This document shows, one piece after another, positions 1 to 10,570 of a stretch of DNA of 64,000 nt. Below the pieces are notes generated by a model. It had not been told where the DNA came from, did not search any database, and saw nothing but the letters and a program-made list of their open reading frames with translations. The translations under genes and the position numbers were made by a program. Each line of letters opens with the position of its first letter. The stretch's first letter is position 1. Origin of the DNA: Bacteroidales bacterium (GTDB taxonomy: Bacteria; Bacteroidota; Bacteroidia; Bacteroidales; Marinilabiliaceae); assembly GCA_900766825.1 (NCBI GenBank), contig CAAFWU010000036.1, forward strand, positions 1-64,000, given 5' to 3'.

Positions 1-102
1 ACAAAAAATCGACCATTAAAATGTTACAAAAAAACAACCTCAGTCGTGGACCCACACCAACACTAATATACCACTCAAAAACATCAAAAAAACGACCTAC
101 TA

Positions 103-3100
103 ATGCGCAGAAAACTACTACGAAGACTTTCCGCAAGTCTGGCGTTGTTCCTGCTGTGCGTGATGAGTTGGGCTCAGACACGCACTGTTACTGGAACGGT
201 GCGTGACACGCAGGGTGCACCTATTATAGGTGCGGCTGTTGTGATACAGGGTTCAACGACAGGCACAGTGACCGACTTTGACGGTAAGTATCAGCTGGCC
301 AACGTACCGGCCGATGCCAACATTCAGGTGGCATACATTGGCTACGGACAGGTCATTGAGGCTGTTAAGGGACGTAAGGTTATAGACTTTGTACTTAAGG
401 ACGAGTTTGCAGAGCTCGAAGAGGTGCAGGTTGTGGCCTATGGTGCCCAGAAAAAAGTGACCGTAACTGGTGCCATTGCATCGGTTGACGGTGCCGAGCT
501 TGCCAAGACACCCACTGGCTCGGTATCGAACATGCTCACAGGCCAGATGGCTGGTCTGACCACCGTGCAGTACTCTGGTGAGCCTGGTTCGGACGCCGCC
601 AGCATCTTTGTGCGCGGTAAAGCTACTTGGGTCGACGCCACCCCTCTCGTTCAGGTGGACGGTGTGGAGCGCGACTTCAACGACATCGACCCCAACGAAA
701 TTGAGAGCATCACAATCCTCAAAGACGCATCGGCAACGGCCGTTTTCGGTGTCCGCGGTGCCAATGGCGTTGTGCTCGTAACTACCAAACGTGGTACAGA
801 GGGCAAGGCCAAGATTAACGTGACCACCTCCTACTCCGTGCTCATGCCCACCAAAACTGTGGAGCAAGCTGGTTCCTACGACTACGCTACTTTCTACAAC
901 AACGTAACTCGCAACGACCACCAAACAGACTCCACCTATTGGGACGCAAGCGGTAAGTTCGACGAGTCAAAACTCGCCTTCAGCCCCGCCATCTTGGAGA
1001 AGTTCCGCACTGGCGAGGACCCCATCCGTTTCCCAGACGTGGACTGGATTGACTACTGTCTCAAGGACGCTACCCTCCAGACACAGCACAACTTGAACGT
1101 CTCGGGCGGTGCCGACAAGGTTAAGTACTTCATCTCTACTGGTTTCTACACCCAGGGCGGTCTCTTCAAAACCTTCGATTTGCCCTACGACTGCTCCTAC
1201 GAATACAAGCGTTTCAACTACCGCGCCAATTTGGACATCGATGTAACCAAGACCACAACCATTAGCGTGGGCATTGGTGGCAACCACAACACATCTTGGA
1301 AACCCTACACTGGTCAGGGCTCCACTGGTATGCTCAAGAATATGTACGCCGCCACCCCATTCTCCAGCCCTGGTTTTGTAGACGGCAAGTTGGTTCTCTC
1401 CACCACCGACATCTACGAGGACGGACTCAGCCTCCCCTTCACGGGCGGCAACGGCATTCAGCAGTACTATGGTGTGGGTTTCTACAACGACACCAACAAC
1501 AAACTGAACGTAGACCTCGAGCTCAAGCAGAAACTCGATATGCTCACCAAGGGTCTGAGCATCCGCATCAAAGGTGCCTACAATAGCTCCTTCACCTCCT
1601 ACAACCGCGCCACCTACAGCATCCCCGTCTACACCCCATGGCTTGTAAACGGCGAACTGAGCTACCGCAAGAGCGGCAGCCAAGGTCAGTTGGGCTACAC
1701 CAATGTGGCTCCCTCTAAGGGTCGCGACTGGTACATGGAGATCGCCCTCAACTACGACCGCACTTTTGCAGACAAACACCACGTGACCGCCTTGGCCCTC
1801 TACAACCAGAGCAAGACTTACTATCCTAGGACATACCCAGAGATTCCTCAGGGCTACGTTGGTTTCGTTGGTCGTGTCACCTACGACTACGAGAGTCGCT
1901 ATATGGCCGAGTTCAACATTGGCTACAACGGTTCCGAGAACTTTGCCGAGGACAAGCGCTTTGGCACCTTCCCCGCTGGTTCGGTGGGTTGGAACATTTC
2001 GCAGGAGAAGTTCTGGGAGCCACTGAAATACTACATCTCTTACTTCAAGCTTCGCTACACCATTGGTCAGGTTGGTAACGACAAGATTGGCGGCAGCCGC
2101 TTTATGTACACCCCCGACCCCTACGTAACTAACAATGGCACAGCGCCTAACCGTGGTGGCTACGCTGCCATCTTTGGCGACGACAACGGCATTGGCACCG
2201 CCAACTACGGCACCTACGAGAAGAGCAAAAACAATCAGGACGTGACTTGGGAGGTATCCACCAAACAGAACTTCGGTGTAGACATCTACTTCCTCGAGGA
2301 TAAGCTGAAGTGCACCTTCGATTACTACAAGGACAAGCGTCGCGACATCTTGCTTCAGGACGGTCAGGCTCCCCTCGTTCTTGGTTTCCAGACTCCATAT
2401 GCCAACCTTGGTAAGGTGGATAGCTGGGGCTGGGAGGCCACTGCAAAGTGGAACCAGAGGGTCAACGACGACTGGTTGTGGAACATAGGCGTGAACCTTA
2501 TGTACAACCAAAACGAGATTATAGATCGTCGCGAGGCTGTGCAGCAGTACGACTACCAGTACAGCAAGGGCTACCGCATCGGCACCCGTTCGCAACAGGA
2601 GTTCTTTGAGTTCTATGAGCCTGGCAAGACCGAGCAACGCTATATGGCAGCCTATGGCACCGCAATGCCAACCCAGTTTGCAGGCACCTCCCTCATGGCT
2701 GGCGACTGCGTCTATGTGGACCACAATGGCGACGGCGTGATAGACAACAACGACGCCACCCACGAGCTTGGCTACACCGACGACCCCCAGTATATGGCAG
2801 GTCTCAACGCTGGCTTCACTTGGAAGAACCTGAGTTTCTCAATGCTCTGGGCAGCAGCATGGAACGTATCGCGCTCCATCTCGGCTGGCTTCCAGCAACC
2901 CTTCTGGGCAGCGGACGGCAGCGACCAAGGCGGTCTGCTCAAGTACCACGTGGATCACACCTGGACCCCCGAGAACCCCTCGCAGGACGCATGGTACCCC
3001 CGCGCAACCCTCACCCGCAAGGCCAACAACTACATTGGTGCCGACCTGTGGGAGAAGAACTCAGCCTACTTGCGTCTGAAGAATGTCATGGTCTCCTACA

Positions 3101-3279
3101 ACTTCAACTTCCCATTCATGGAGACCATCAAGATGAACACCCTTCAGCTCTCCATCACGGGCTACAACCTGCTCACCTTCACTCCCTACGAGTTTGGCGA
3201 CCCCGAGTCGACGGCCAGCAGCGCGCCCACCTACCCACTTAACCGCACTGTTACAGCGTCACTTAAGATTGGATTCTAA
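103..3279 (+). CDS. SusC-like TonB-dependent outer-membrane transporter (first copy)
   Basis: Outer-membrane porin of the SusC/RagA family, which imports oligosaccharides with TonB energy and a SusD lid. The 1058-residue product has a signal peptide ending at about residue 25 (hydrophobic core, then SWAQ), a carboxypeptidase-regulatory-like domain at about residues 27-105, and a plug domain with the family signatures VDGVERD and SITILKDASATAVFG followed by GVVLVTTKRG. A long aromatic-rich beta-barrel follows and ends in IGF. Length and order fit the family. The SusD partner starts 11 bases downstream. No TAnnTTTG element is visible in the 102 bases before the gene, so its promoter may lie outside the window. 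Neighbouring PL11 lyase suggests a pectic (rhamnogalacturonan) substrate; that is inference. Confidence 0.95.
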   Translation: MRRKLLRRLSASLALFLLCVMSWAQTRTVTGTVRDTQGAPIIGAAVVIQGSTTGTVTDFDGKYQLANVPADANIQVAYIGYGQVIEAVKGRKVIDFVLKDEFAELEEVQVVAYGAQKKVTVTGAIASVDGAELAKTPTGSVSNMLTGQMAGLTTVQYSGEPGSDAASIFVRGKATWVDATPLVQVDGVERDFNDIDPNEIESITILKDASATAVFGVRGANGVVLVTTKRGTEGKAKINVTTSYSVLMPTKTVEQAGSYDYATFYNNVTRNDHQTDSTYWDASGKFDESKLAFSPAILEKFRTGEDPIRFPDVDWIDYCLKDATLQTQHNLNVSGGADKVKYFISTGFYTQGGLFKTFDLPYDCSYEYKRFNYRANLDIDVTKTTTISVGIGGNHNTSWKPYTGQGSTGMLKNMYAATPFSSPGFVDGKLVLSTTDIYEDGLSLPFTGGNGIQQYYGVGFYNDTNNKLNVDLELKQKLDMLTKGLSIRIKGAYNSSFTSYNRATYSIPVYTPWLVNGELSYRKSGSQGQLGYTNVAPSKGRDWYMEIALNYDRTFADKHHVTALALYNQSKTYYPRTYPEIPQGYVGFVGRVTYDYESRYMAEFNIGYNGSENFAEDKRFGTFPAGSVGWNISQEKFWEPLKYYISYFKLRYTIGQVGNDKIGGSRFMYTPDPYVTNNGTAPNRGGYAAIFGDDNGIGTANYGTYEKSKNNQDVTWEVSTKQNFGVDIYFLEDKLKCTFDYYKDKRRDILLQDGQAPLVLGFQTPYANLGKVDSWGWEATAKWNQRVNDDWLWNIGVNLMYNQNEIIDRREAVQQYDYQYSKGYRIGTRSQQEFFEFYEPGKTEQRYMAAYGTAMPTQFAGTSLMAGDCVYVDHNGDGVIDNNDATHELGYTDDPQYMAGLNAGFTWKNLSFSMLWAAAWNVSRSISAGFQQPFWAADGSDQGGLLKYHVDHTWTPENPSQDAWYPRATLTRKANNYIGADLWEKNSAYLRLKNVMVSYNFNFPFMETIKMNTLQLSITGYNLLTFTPYEFGDPESTASSAPTYPLNRTVTASLKIGF

Positions 3280-3290
3280 TTCTTGAAGAA

Positions 3291-5342
3291 ATGAACACAC
3301 ACAATATAAAGGTTTCCATGAAGTCCTGCTTGGCAGCTATGGCTTCGACCGTTCTGGCGGTCAACGTTAGCTGCGTGGACGACATTCAGTTTGGAAACTC
3401 ATTCCTGGAGAAGGCCTCGGGTGGCGACGTGACATCGGACACCGTGTTCAGCAGCGTCACCTACCTGACCCAGTATCTGAACACCCTCTACAGTTTCCAG
3501 TACTACGGCATCCCCTACAGCAACGTCTACAGCCAGCAAGCCTACCCCTATCAGGAGAGCAACGATATGTACACTGGCAAGACCTGTATGCTGACCGATA
3601 TGTACGTGACCACCTACAACTACGGTCTGAAGACCAGCTACCTCGAGGGCAACCACACCAGCAACTACGGCAACCGTGCGGACAAATTCCACTACACCAA
3701 CAACCGCGTGTGGGAAGCCATCCGCTACGCCTACCTCATTCAGGATCGCATCGACGAGGTGCCCGACATGAGCGACGAGCTCAAAGCCAACTATGTGGCT
3801 CAGACCAAATGTATCATAGCTTCTCGCTGCTTCGACATCTTCCGCCACTACGGTGGTGTGCCCATTGTGGACCATGCCTACACAGGTTCCGAGAGCGGCT
3901 ACGATATGCCCCGCGCCTCAGTGGAGGAGTACGTAGACTACATGGTGGGTCTGCTCGATGAGGCCGCCGAAGTTCTCCCTTGGAGCTTAGGTTCCAACTA
4001 CAGCGCCGACCTCGGTCACTGGACCAAAGCGGGTGCCATGGGTCTCAAGTGTAAGATTTTGGCCTTTGCCGCATCGCCCCTCTTCAACGATGTGGAGCCC
4101 TATCACCCAGATGGAGCCAACAACCCATCTGTTTGGTACGGCAACTACTCCGAGGAGCGTTGGCAACGATGCCTCAAGGCCTGCGAAGAGTTCTTTGCAG
4201 CCAACGATGGCAGCTACTATCTGCAGCAAACCATCTCCACGGGCACCGACGGCGCCATACGTCCCGAGGATTACCGCCTCGCCTACCGCAAAGGCTACTC
4301 TGAACTCGAGAGCCCCGAAATCATCCACACCGTACGCCACTTTACCACCGACGCCTACAAGAGCGGCTACTACGTTTGGCACCAATGGATGTCCCCCACA
4401 CTCGATAGCGACAACGGTGGCGGTCTCATCAACCGAGCCTACTACCCCACCCAAGAGTATGTGGAGATGTTCCCCTGGAAAGATGGCAAAAACTTCGACT
4501 GGGACGAGGCCGAGAAGAACGACACCGATGACCCAGACAACGCCCACACCCTCCAGAAGATGTTCGGCATCATGGAGCTCAGCGGCAAGGCACCTAAGTA
4601 CTACAACCTGACCCGCGACCCCCGTCTCTACGAGGAGGTTTGGGTAAACGGCATGAACTACATGCTCGACTGGACCACAGGCAACATGACTGGCTACAAC
4701 GTGGAGACATGGGTTGGCGGCACCCACGCCACCACCAGCCCCGTGCTGCAGACTGGCACCTTTGCCACTGGCTACGGTCTGATGAAGTGGGTTATGGGCG
4801 AAGACTACAAGCGTCTGCCAACCCAGTGGGTAACCCTCCGCCTCAGCGACCTCTACTTGACCTATGCCGAGGCTCTTGCACAAACAGGCAACCTTGCCAA
4901 AGCATGTGAGCAGATTGACATCGTACGTGCCCGCGTTGGTCTGCCTGGCATTGCAGAGAGCAACCCAGAGCTCAACCTCACCTCCAACAAGGACAACCTC
5001 ATTAACGAGATCCTGCGCGAGCGTGCTTGCGAGTTGGGCATGGAGGACACCCGCTTCTTCGACCTCATCCGCTACAAGCGCAAAGACATCTTCGAGAAGA
5101 AGCTACACGCCCTCGAAATCCGTTGGCTCAAGAACGGCAAGGAGAACGAGAAACCATGGTACGATGGCAACAAGATCACCCGCGGTGCCTACCCCACCGA
5201 GTTCTCCTACACCAAGACAGAGTGGACCACCTCCAAACGCATGTGGTGGACCAACGGTTTCGACACCAAGTGGTACCTCTCGCCTCTGCCCATCTGGGAG
5301 ATTAACAAGAACTATGGTCTGACACAGAACCCAGGCTGGTAA
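3291..5342 (+). CDS. SusD/RagB-family glycan-binding lipoprotein (first copy)
   Basis: Surface glycan-binding lipoprotein that caps the SusC transporter. The 683-residue product has a signal peptide with a lipobox-like VNVSC, lipidated Cys at about residue 28; a second ATG at 3318 would also give a good signal peptide. The body carries SusD hallmarks: helical TPR-like N-terminal half, RASVEEYVDYMVGLLDEA, and the C-terminal block LTYAEALAQTGN, INEILRERACELGMEDTRFFDLIRYKR and final LTQNPGW. It is separated by 11 bases from the upstream SusC gene, so the two are almost surely co-transcribed. The substrate cannot be read from sequence. Confidence 0.94.
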   Translation: MNTHNIKVSMKSCLAAMASTVLAVNVSCVDDIQFGNSFLEKASGGDVTSDTVFSSVTYLTQYLNTLYSFQYYGIPYSNVYSQQAYPYQESNDMYTGKTCMLTDMYVTTYNYGLKTSYLEGNHTSNYGNRADKFHYTNNRVWEAIRYAYLIQDRIDEVPDMSDELKANYVAQTKCIIASRCFDIFRHYGGVPIVDHAYTGSESGYDMPRASVEEYVDYMVGLLDEAAEVLPWSLGSNYSADLGHWTKAGAMGLKCKILAFAASPLFNDVEPYHPDGANNPSVWYGNYSEERWQRCLKACEEFFAANDGSYYLQQTISTGTDGAIRPEDYRLAYRKGYSELESPEIIHTVRHFTTDAYKSGYYVWHQWMSPTLDSDNGGGLINRAYYPTQEYVEMFPWKDGKNFDWDEAEKNDTDDPDNAHTLQKMFGIMELSGKAPKYYNLTRDPRLYEEVWVNGMNYMLDWTTGNMTGYNVETWVGGTHATTSPVLQTGTFATGYGLMKWVMGEDYKRLPTQWVTLRLSDLYLTYAEALAQTGNLAKACEQIDIVRARVGLPGIAESNPELNLTSNKDNLINEILRERACELGMEDTRFFDLIRYKRKDIFEKKLHALEIRWLKNGKENEKPWYDGNKITRGAYPTEFSYTKTEWTTSKRMWWTNGFDTKWYLSPLPIWEINKNYGLTQNPGW

Positions 5343-5469
5343 ACATAGTGCAAAGGACCATTAGGCCTATGCCCCTCTCCCCCACCCCACCCCAAACAAG
5401 CGTTGGGCATGAGAACGCAGGGGAGTGACGAGATGGTCCAAATAAAATCACAGAAAAGTCATCAAAGTC
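5343..5469 (+). promoter_or_regulatory. Spacer between the two SusC/D pairs with weak inverted repeat
   Basis: A 127-base gap separates the first SusD from the second SusC. It contains a C-rich stretch and a 6-base inverted repeat (ATGCCC at about 5368 and GGGCAT at about 5405) that could form a long-loop hairpin. No T-run follows, so it is not a convincing terminator. The four genes may still be read as one transcript with partial attenuation here. Confidence 0.25.
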
Positions 5470-8400
5470 ATGAATATACACAAGTGTTTGTCATCGGCAG
5501 CGCTGCTGTGCATGGCCAGCGTGATGGTAGCTCAGACCAACGTCACCGGACGAGTGACGGATGCGGGCGGAGCCCCCATGGCTGGCGTAGCGGTGAGCGT
5601 TGAAGGTACAACTACATCAACCATAACAGACCAGGAGGGTCGCTACAGCATATCGGCGCCCGACGAGGGCAAACTCAACTTTGCCTTCATAGGCTACCAG
5701 CAGCAGGCCGCCGAGCTGGGCAATGGCGAGGTGGTGGACGTGGTCCTGACCCCCGAGCCCACCCCCTTTAGCAATGTGATGGTTCGCGGTGCCCTGGCAC
5801 ACGACCAATCCCTTGCCGAGAACGTGGCCTCCACCTCCGTGGTGAGTGCCGAAGCCATTGGCCACCGCACCGAGAAAAACATTGGCAACAACCTCTTCGG
5901 TCACGGTTTGGGTCTCACCGCCCTACAGAACCAAGGTCACTATGCCGACTACGCCCCCACGTTCTACGTTCGCGGCCTTAAGACCCTCACGGGTTTCAGC
6001 AGCACCCCTCTGGTTATGGTGGACGGCATAGAGCGCGACATAACAGACGTGACCAGCTACGAGATTGAGTCCGTCACCATCCTCAAAGACGCCGCCGCCG
6101 TGGCTCTCTACGGCTACAAGGGTGTGAACGGTGCCATAAACATAACCACCAAACACGGAGCCTATGAGCAGCAGCATGTTGACGTGACCTACCAATGGTC
6201 GCTGGACAAGCAGCTCCGCCGCCCCGAGTTTGTTGACGCCGCCACCTACGCCCGCGCCTACAACGAGGCCATGACCAACGACGGCAACAGCACCGTCTAC
6301 TACACCCCCGAGGCCATCTCAGCCTTCGAGAAAGGCACCGCCCCCGAGCTCTTCCCCAACGTGGATTGGCAAGACGAGGTGCTCAAAGACAACGGCTTCA
6401 CCAACAACGTCAACGTGACCTTCCACGGTGGCAGCAAGAAGTTCCGCTACTACACCATGCTGAACCTCAACGGCAACCACGGTTTCAACAAATGCGGCGA
6501 GGACAACCCCGACTACAAGACTCAGGATCAGTACTCCCGCGGCTCCATACGTTCCAACATCGACTTGGACCTCACTTCCACCACCAAGTTGAACCTCAAC
6601 ATCTTGGCATCTCTGAGCGAGGCTCGCCGCACCGGTTCATCCTTCGCTTGGGGCTCCAACATGGCTTCCTACTCCTACATTGGTGTTTGGAACGCACTCT
6701 ATGCCACCCCAGCTTCGGCTTTCCCTGTTAAGGCTGGCAAATATTGGGGCGGTGGCGTAAGCTCCAACTACGTGCTCAACGGCACCTACAACCCCGTGGC
6801 CATATCCACCGATGCGGGCTACCTCCGCAACCACGACCGCGGCATTTATGTGGACTTCAACCTGGAGCAGGACCTCAGTTTCTTTGTTGAGGGATTGGGC
6901 GCACGCTTCCGCTTGGCCTACGACAACAAGGCTCAGTATCTCGACAACTACTCTCGTGTCTACGACTACGCCTACTACAATGTCAACGGCGGTCGCGCTG
7001 TGACCTTCGACGAGGCTGGCAACGTAACCTCGGCTCTGCCCAGCTTGACCGTTTCGGCCGATGGCGATGGCAACAGTATCAGCACTTCGCTCAGCACAGA
7101 CGCCTATGTCTGGAACTACAACCGCGACGTGAAGATCTTCGGCACCGTGTTCTACGACAAGCAACTCACCGACAACCAAAAGCTCTACGCTCAGGTGCAA
7201 TACGACTTCGAGAAGCAGGACAGCCGCGGTGTGGACGTGACCTACTACATGCAGAACATCTCGGGCTACGCTCACTACGTGCTCAACGACCGCTACATTG
7301 CCGACGTGGCTCTCGTAGGTGCCGCACACAACTACTTGGCTCCTGGCAAAAAATGGAACTTCTCGCCAACTGTGGCCTTGGGTTGGATTGCCAGCAACGA
7401 GGATTTCCTCAAGGGCAGCGACGCAGTGGACTTCCTCAAGCTCCGCGCTTCGTTTGGCAAGATTAACTCCTTCAACATGCCCTATCACGGCTACTGGGTT
7501 CAGACCTACACAGGTGGCCCATCGTACGTGATGATTGACAAAGCCTACACCAATGGCAGCGTGACCACCATGCCTGGTGCCATGATTGCCAACGACCAGA
7601 CCTGCGAGAAGGCCTTTAAGTACAACGCCGCCCTCGAGGCTCGCCTCTTCGGTCAGCTGGACGTTGTTTTCGAGGCCTTCATGGAGAAACGCAAAGACAT
7701 TTGGGTAGACGCATCGGGTAAGTACTCCGACGTCTTCGGTCTCACAGCTCCTTGGGAGAATGGTGGCGAGGTGACCAGCAAGGGCTTCGAGCTCGGCTTG
7801 GAGTGGAACCGCAAGTTTGGCGAGGTTAGCTTCAACTTGGGTGGCAACGTGACCTACAACACTTCGGTCATCGACGAGCAATATGAGGAGGTTAAGGTAT
7901 GCGACAACCTGGTGAGCACGGGCAAACGTGTGGGTCAGGTCTTCGGAATGAAGAGCATGGGCTTCTTCCACAACCAAGAGGAGATTGATGCAGCCCCCGC
8001 TCAGATGTTCACCACCGTACGCCCTGGCGACATCCGCTACGAGGATGTGAACGGCGACGGCATAGTGGACGCCAACGACAAATCAGCCATTGGCTACAAC
8101 ACCATCTGCCCCGAACTCTACTACTCGTTCCACATTGGAGCCGAATGGAAAGGCTTGGGCGTAGACGTGCAATTCCAAGGTGCTGGTCGCTACTCGGCTT
8201 CGCTCACCACACAGGGTGTCTACAATCCTCTGGTGGGCAACGTGAACATCTCGGAGGAGTACTACAACAACCGCTGGACTCCCGAGACTGCCGACGCGGC
8301 CAAATACCCCCGTCTCTCGCTGCTGAGCAATGCTAACAACAACGCCACCAACGACGTCTTCATCCAAGACCGCAACTTCCTGAAACTGCGCAATGTGGAG

Positions 8401-8583
8401 GTCTACTACAACTTCCCTGCCCAGATGTTCAAGGGTCAGAAAGCCGTGAAGGGAGCCAAGGTGTTTGTAAGGGGTCGCGACCTAGCCTGCTTCGACAGCA
8501 TAGAGACATTGGATCCCGAGGGATTGGCAGTGAACTACCCTCTCACTGGCAGCTTCACCGCTGGCTTAACCGTCAATTTTTAG
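5470..8583 (+). CDS. SusC-like TonB-dependent outer-membrane transporter (second copy)
   Basis: Second SusC/RagA-type transporter, 1037 residues. It has a signal peptide (MNIHKCLSSAALLCMASVMV, cleavage after AQ), a carboxypeptidase-regulatory-like domain from about residue 24 to 100, and a plug domain with MVDGIERDITD and SVTILKDAAAVALYGYKGVNG followed by ITTKHG. The barrel portion ends in LTVNF. The sequence is clearly diverged from the first copy, so this is not a recent duplication and probably serves a different oligosaccharide. The SusD partner begins about 24 bases after the stop codon. Stop codon is TAG. Confidence 0.95.
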   Translation: MNIHKCLSSAALLCMASVMVAQTNVTGRVTDAGGAPMAGVAVSVEGTTTSTITDQEGRYSISAPDEGKLNFAFIGYQQQAAELGNGEVVDVVLTPEPTPFSNVMVRGALAHDQSLAENVASTSVVSAEAIGHRTEKNIGNNLFGHGLGLTALQNQGHYADYAPTFYVRGLKTLTGFSSTPLVMVDGIERDITDVTSYEIESVTILKDAAAVALYGYKGVNGAINITTKHGAYEQQHVDVTYQWSLDKQLRRPEFVDAATYARAYNEAMTNDGNSTVYYTPEAISAFEKGTAPELFPNVDWQDEVLKDNGFTNNVNVTFHGGSKKFRYYTMLNLNGNHGFNKCGEDNPDYKTQDQYSRGSIRSNIDLDLTSTTKLNLNILASLSEARRTGSSFAWGSNMASYSYIGVWNALYATPASAFPVKAGKYWGGGVSSNYVLNGTYNPVAISTDAGYLRNHDRGIYVDFNLEQDLSFFVEGLGARFRLAYDNKAQYLDNYSRVYDYAYYNVNGGRAVTFDEAGNVTSALPSLTVSADGDGNSISTSLSTDAYVWNYNRDVKIFGTVFYDKQLTDNQKLYAQVQYDFEKQDSRGVDVTYYMQNISGYAHYVLNDRYIADVALVGAAHNYLAPGKKWNFSPTVALGWIASNEDFLKGSDAVDFLKLRASFGKINSFNMPYHGYWVQTYTGGPSYVMIDKAYTNGSVTTMPGAMIANDQTCEKAFKYNAALEARLFGQLDVVFEAFMEKRKDIWVDASGKYSDVFGLTAPWENGGEVTSKGFELGLEWNRKFGEVSFNLGGNVTYNTSVIDEQYEEVKVCDNLVSTGKRVGQVFGMKSMGFFHNQEEIDAAPAQMFTTVRPGDIRYEDVNGDGIVDANDKSAIGYNTICPELYYSFHIGAEWKGLGVDVQFQGAGRYSASLTTQGVYNPLVGNVNISEEYYNNRWTPETADAAKYPRLSLLSNANNNATNDVFIQDRNFLKLRNVEVYYNFPAQMFKGQKAVKGAKVFVRGRDLACFDSIETLDPEGLAVNYPLTGSFTAGLTVNF

Positions 8584-8607
8584 AAACCCCACAAATTGAT
8601 CAGACCA

Positions 8608-10419
8608 ATGTTTAAACGACAATACCACAGTGCGTTGATGGCCGCAGCCACACTTAGCGCGGGTCTTATGATGGTGGCCTGCGAGGAGAAGATGGACTAC
8701 GGCGAATACGTGCTCAACGACAAAGACTACATCAGCCAGACATTTGGCGGCGTGGGCAACCTCTGCACCAATGTCTACAGCTACCTGCCCTACGACTGGG
8801 GTCAGCTCTACGGCGGCGGCATGATGGCATCGGCAACCGACGAAGCCATGTGCTCAGTTTCCAACAAGAGCGTCTGCGACTTTACCAACGGAGCGTGGAC
8901 CGTGGTGAACAACCTGGACAAGCGTTGGGCCAGCGACTACACTGGCATCCAATGTGCCAACCACTATCTGGAGAACTTTCAGGGCATGACCTTCGACGAC
9001 CTCTCGCTCAACAGCGACTACGACATCCAGATGGACATCTACCACTACTCGTTCACCGAGGTACGCGCCCTTCGCGCCTTCTACTATCTGGACCTTGTGC
9101 GCAACTTTGGCGATGTGCCCTACTTCACCTATGAGTTGGGACTCGACGAGGTAAACAGCATTGAGCGCACCCCCGCCTTGGCCGTTTTGGACAGCGTGAT
9201 GAAGGAGTGCGACCTGCTGGCGGACACCGTGGTGGCCGACTACACCACCGTTCAGCTCGGTCCCGATGGTGCCAAAGTTACTGGTTGGCCCGATGCCTAC
9301 ACCATACGTGTGAACAAAGACTTCGTGTTGGCCACCAAGGCACGCGCAGCCCTGCTGGCAGCCTCGCCTCAGTTCAACACCACGGGCGACAAAGAGCGCT
9401 GGCGCATTGCCGCCGAGGCCAACAAAGCGGTTATTGACGAGGCACTGGCCACAGGACGCCACAAGTTGGCAGCCGACTACGCCACCATAGCCTCGGCCTT
9501 CCCCATCGAGGACAAAGAGAACATCTACAGCCGCATGGTCTACAGCGGTAGCTCGGCAGCCACAAACAACACGCTGGAGAGCTATAACTACCCCGCGGGC
9601 ATCTCGGCCGGCGCTGGCAGCGGTCTCAACTGCCCCAGTCAGGATTTGGTTGACGCCTACGAAATGGTGGCCACAGGTTTGGGAATTGCCGAGACGGGCT
9701 CTGGCTACGATGCCACCAACCCCTACGAGGGTCGCGACCCACGTTTTGCCCTCACCGTGGCTAAGAATGGCGACGTTTGGCCCGACATCTACGCCGATGC
9801 CGACGACGGAGCCTACAAACTGGAGACCTACGAAGGCGGTGTGAGCAGCACCATTGCCACGGGCGGCACCCCAACGAGCTACTACCTCAAGAAGGGTCTC
9901 GATCCAACCATCGACCTCCGCACTGGTTCCACTGGCGTCACCAAGAGTAAGCACTCGTTCTTCATCTTCCGTTTGGCTGAGTTCTACCTCAACTTTGCCG
10001 AGGCAGCCTTCCGCTACACAGGAAGTGCCACAGCAGACTTCGATGGCATGACAGCCAACGATGCCGTGAACGCCATACGTGCCCGCGCTGGTATGCCCGA
10101 CTTCCCCAACACCTTGGCTGGCGACGACTGGATGCGCAAGTACAAGAACGAACGCTTTGTGGAGTTGGCTTTTGAGGGTCATCGTTTCTACGACCTGCGT
10201 CGTTGGCGAGGCGACTCGGACGGCATCGATGCCGAGCACCGCATGACATCCATAGGTCGCATGGTGATAACCCGCACTGTGGCCGAGGACGGCAGCGAGA
10301 GCTTCACTTATCGCACCGAGCGCGACGAGCGTGTATGGGACAACAAGATGTATTTGTTCCCCATCTCGCAGAGCGAAACAATTAAGAATCCATCGTTGGG
10401 TCAGAACCCCGGATGGTAG
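8608..10419 (+). CDS. SusD/RagB-family glycan-binding lipoprotein (second copy)
   Basis: SusD-like lipoprotein, 603 residues from the ATG at 8608. An in-frame TTG at 8596 exists but adds only four residues and is less likely. The signal peptide ends in a lipobox MMVAC with the lipid-carrying Cys at residue 25. SusD features include EVRALRAFYYLDLVRNFGDVP, FIFRLAEFYLNFAEAAF, the VNAIRARAGMP block, FVELAFEGHRFYDLRRWR and the final LGQNPGW shared with the first copy. It forms a pair with the preceding SusC gene. Stop codon is TAG. Confidence 0.94.
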   Translation: MFKRQYHSALMAAATLSAGLMMVACEEKMDYGEYVLNDKDYISQTFGGVGNLCTNVYSYLPYDWGQLYGGGMMASATDEAMCSVSNKSVCDFTNGAWTVVNNLDKRWASDYTGIQCANHYLENFQGMTFDDLSLNSDYDIQMDIYHYSFTEVRALRAFYYLDLVRNFGDVPYFTYELGLDEVNSIERTPALAVLDSVMKECDLLADTVVADYTTVQLGPDGAKVTGWPDAYTIRVNKDFVLATKARAALLAASPQFNTTGDKERWRIAAEANKAVIDEALATGRHKLAADYATIASAFPIEDKENIYSRMVYSGSSAATNNTLESYNYPAGISAGAGSGLNCPSQDLVDAYEMVATGLGIAETGSGYDATNPYEGRDPRFALTVAKNGDVWPDIYADADDGAYKLETYEGGVSSTIATGGTPTSYYLKKGLDPTIDLRTGSTGVTKSKHSFFIFRLAEFYLNFAEAAFRYTGSATADFDGMTANDAVNAIRARAGMPDFPNTLAGDDWMRKYKNERFVELAFEGHRFYDLRRWRGDSDGIDAEHRMTSIGRMVITRTVAEDGSESFTYRTERDERVWDNKMYLFPISQSETIKNPSLGQNPGW

Positions 10420-10445
10420 ACCAAAGAGGAAATCAATACCCCACT

Positions 10446-10533
10446 GTCATTTTTTTAGGGTCTCTGGACTTGGTCTACTCGGCATGATGAGAGTTAGGCT
10501 GGTCAGGCTGGGTCTGGGGGCCCCAAAAATGAC
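10446..10533. repeat. Long-range inverted repeat between SusD and the secreted-protein gene
   Basis: GTCATTTTT (10446-10454) is exactly complementary to AAAAATGAC (10525-10533), with a GGGGCCCC palindrome just inside the right arm (about 10517-10524). The enclosed stretch is G-rich. The whole lies in the 151-base gap before the gene at 10571. It could fold as an RNA element that processes or attenuates the sus transcript. No T-run follows on the plus strand. Confidence 0.4.
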
Positions 10534-10570
10534 TTAACAAACAAGATATTAACCACAAAAAAGAGAAAAG

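Noticed and set aside
967..2763. Long open frame on the minus strand inside the first SusC gene
   Set aside because: It mirrors the SusC codons, has a Val/His-rich composition and no family signature. The same applies to other long minus-strand frames inside tig, lon, E1-like and SusD genes.
5403..5603. Short ORF over the start of the second SusC gene
   Set aside because: Different frame from SusC with no recognisable features; the SusC start at 5470 has a signal peptide.
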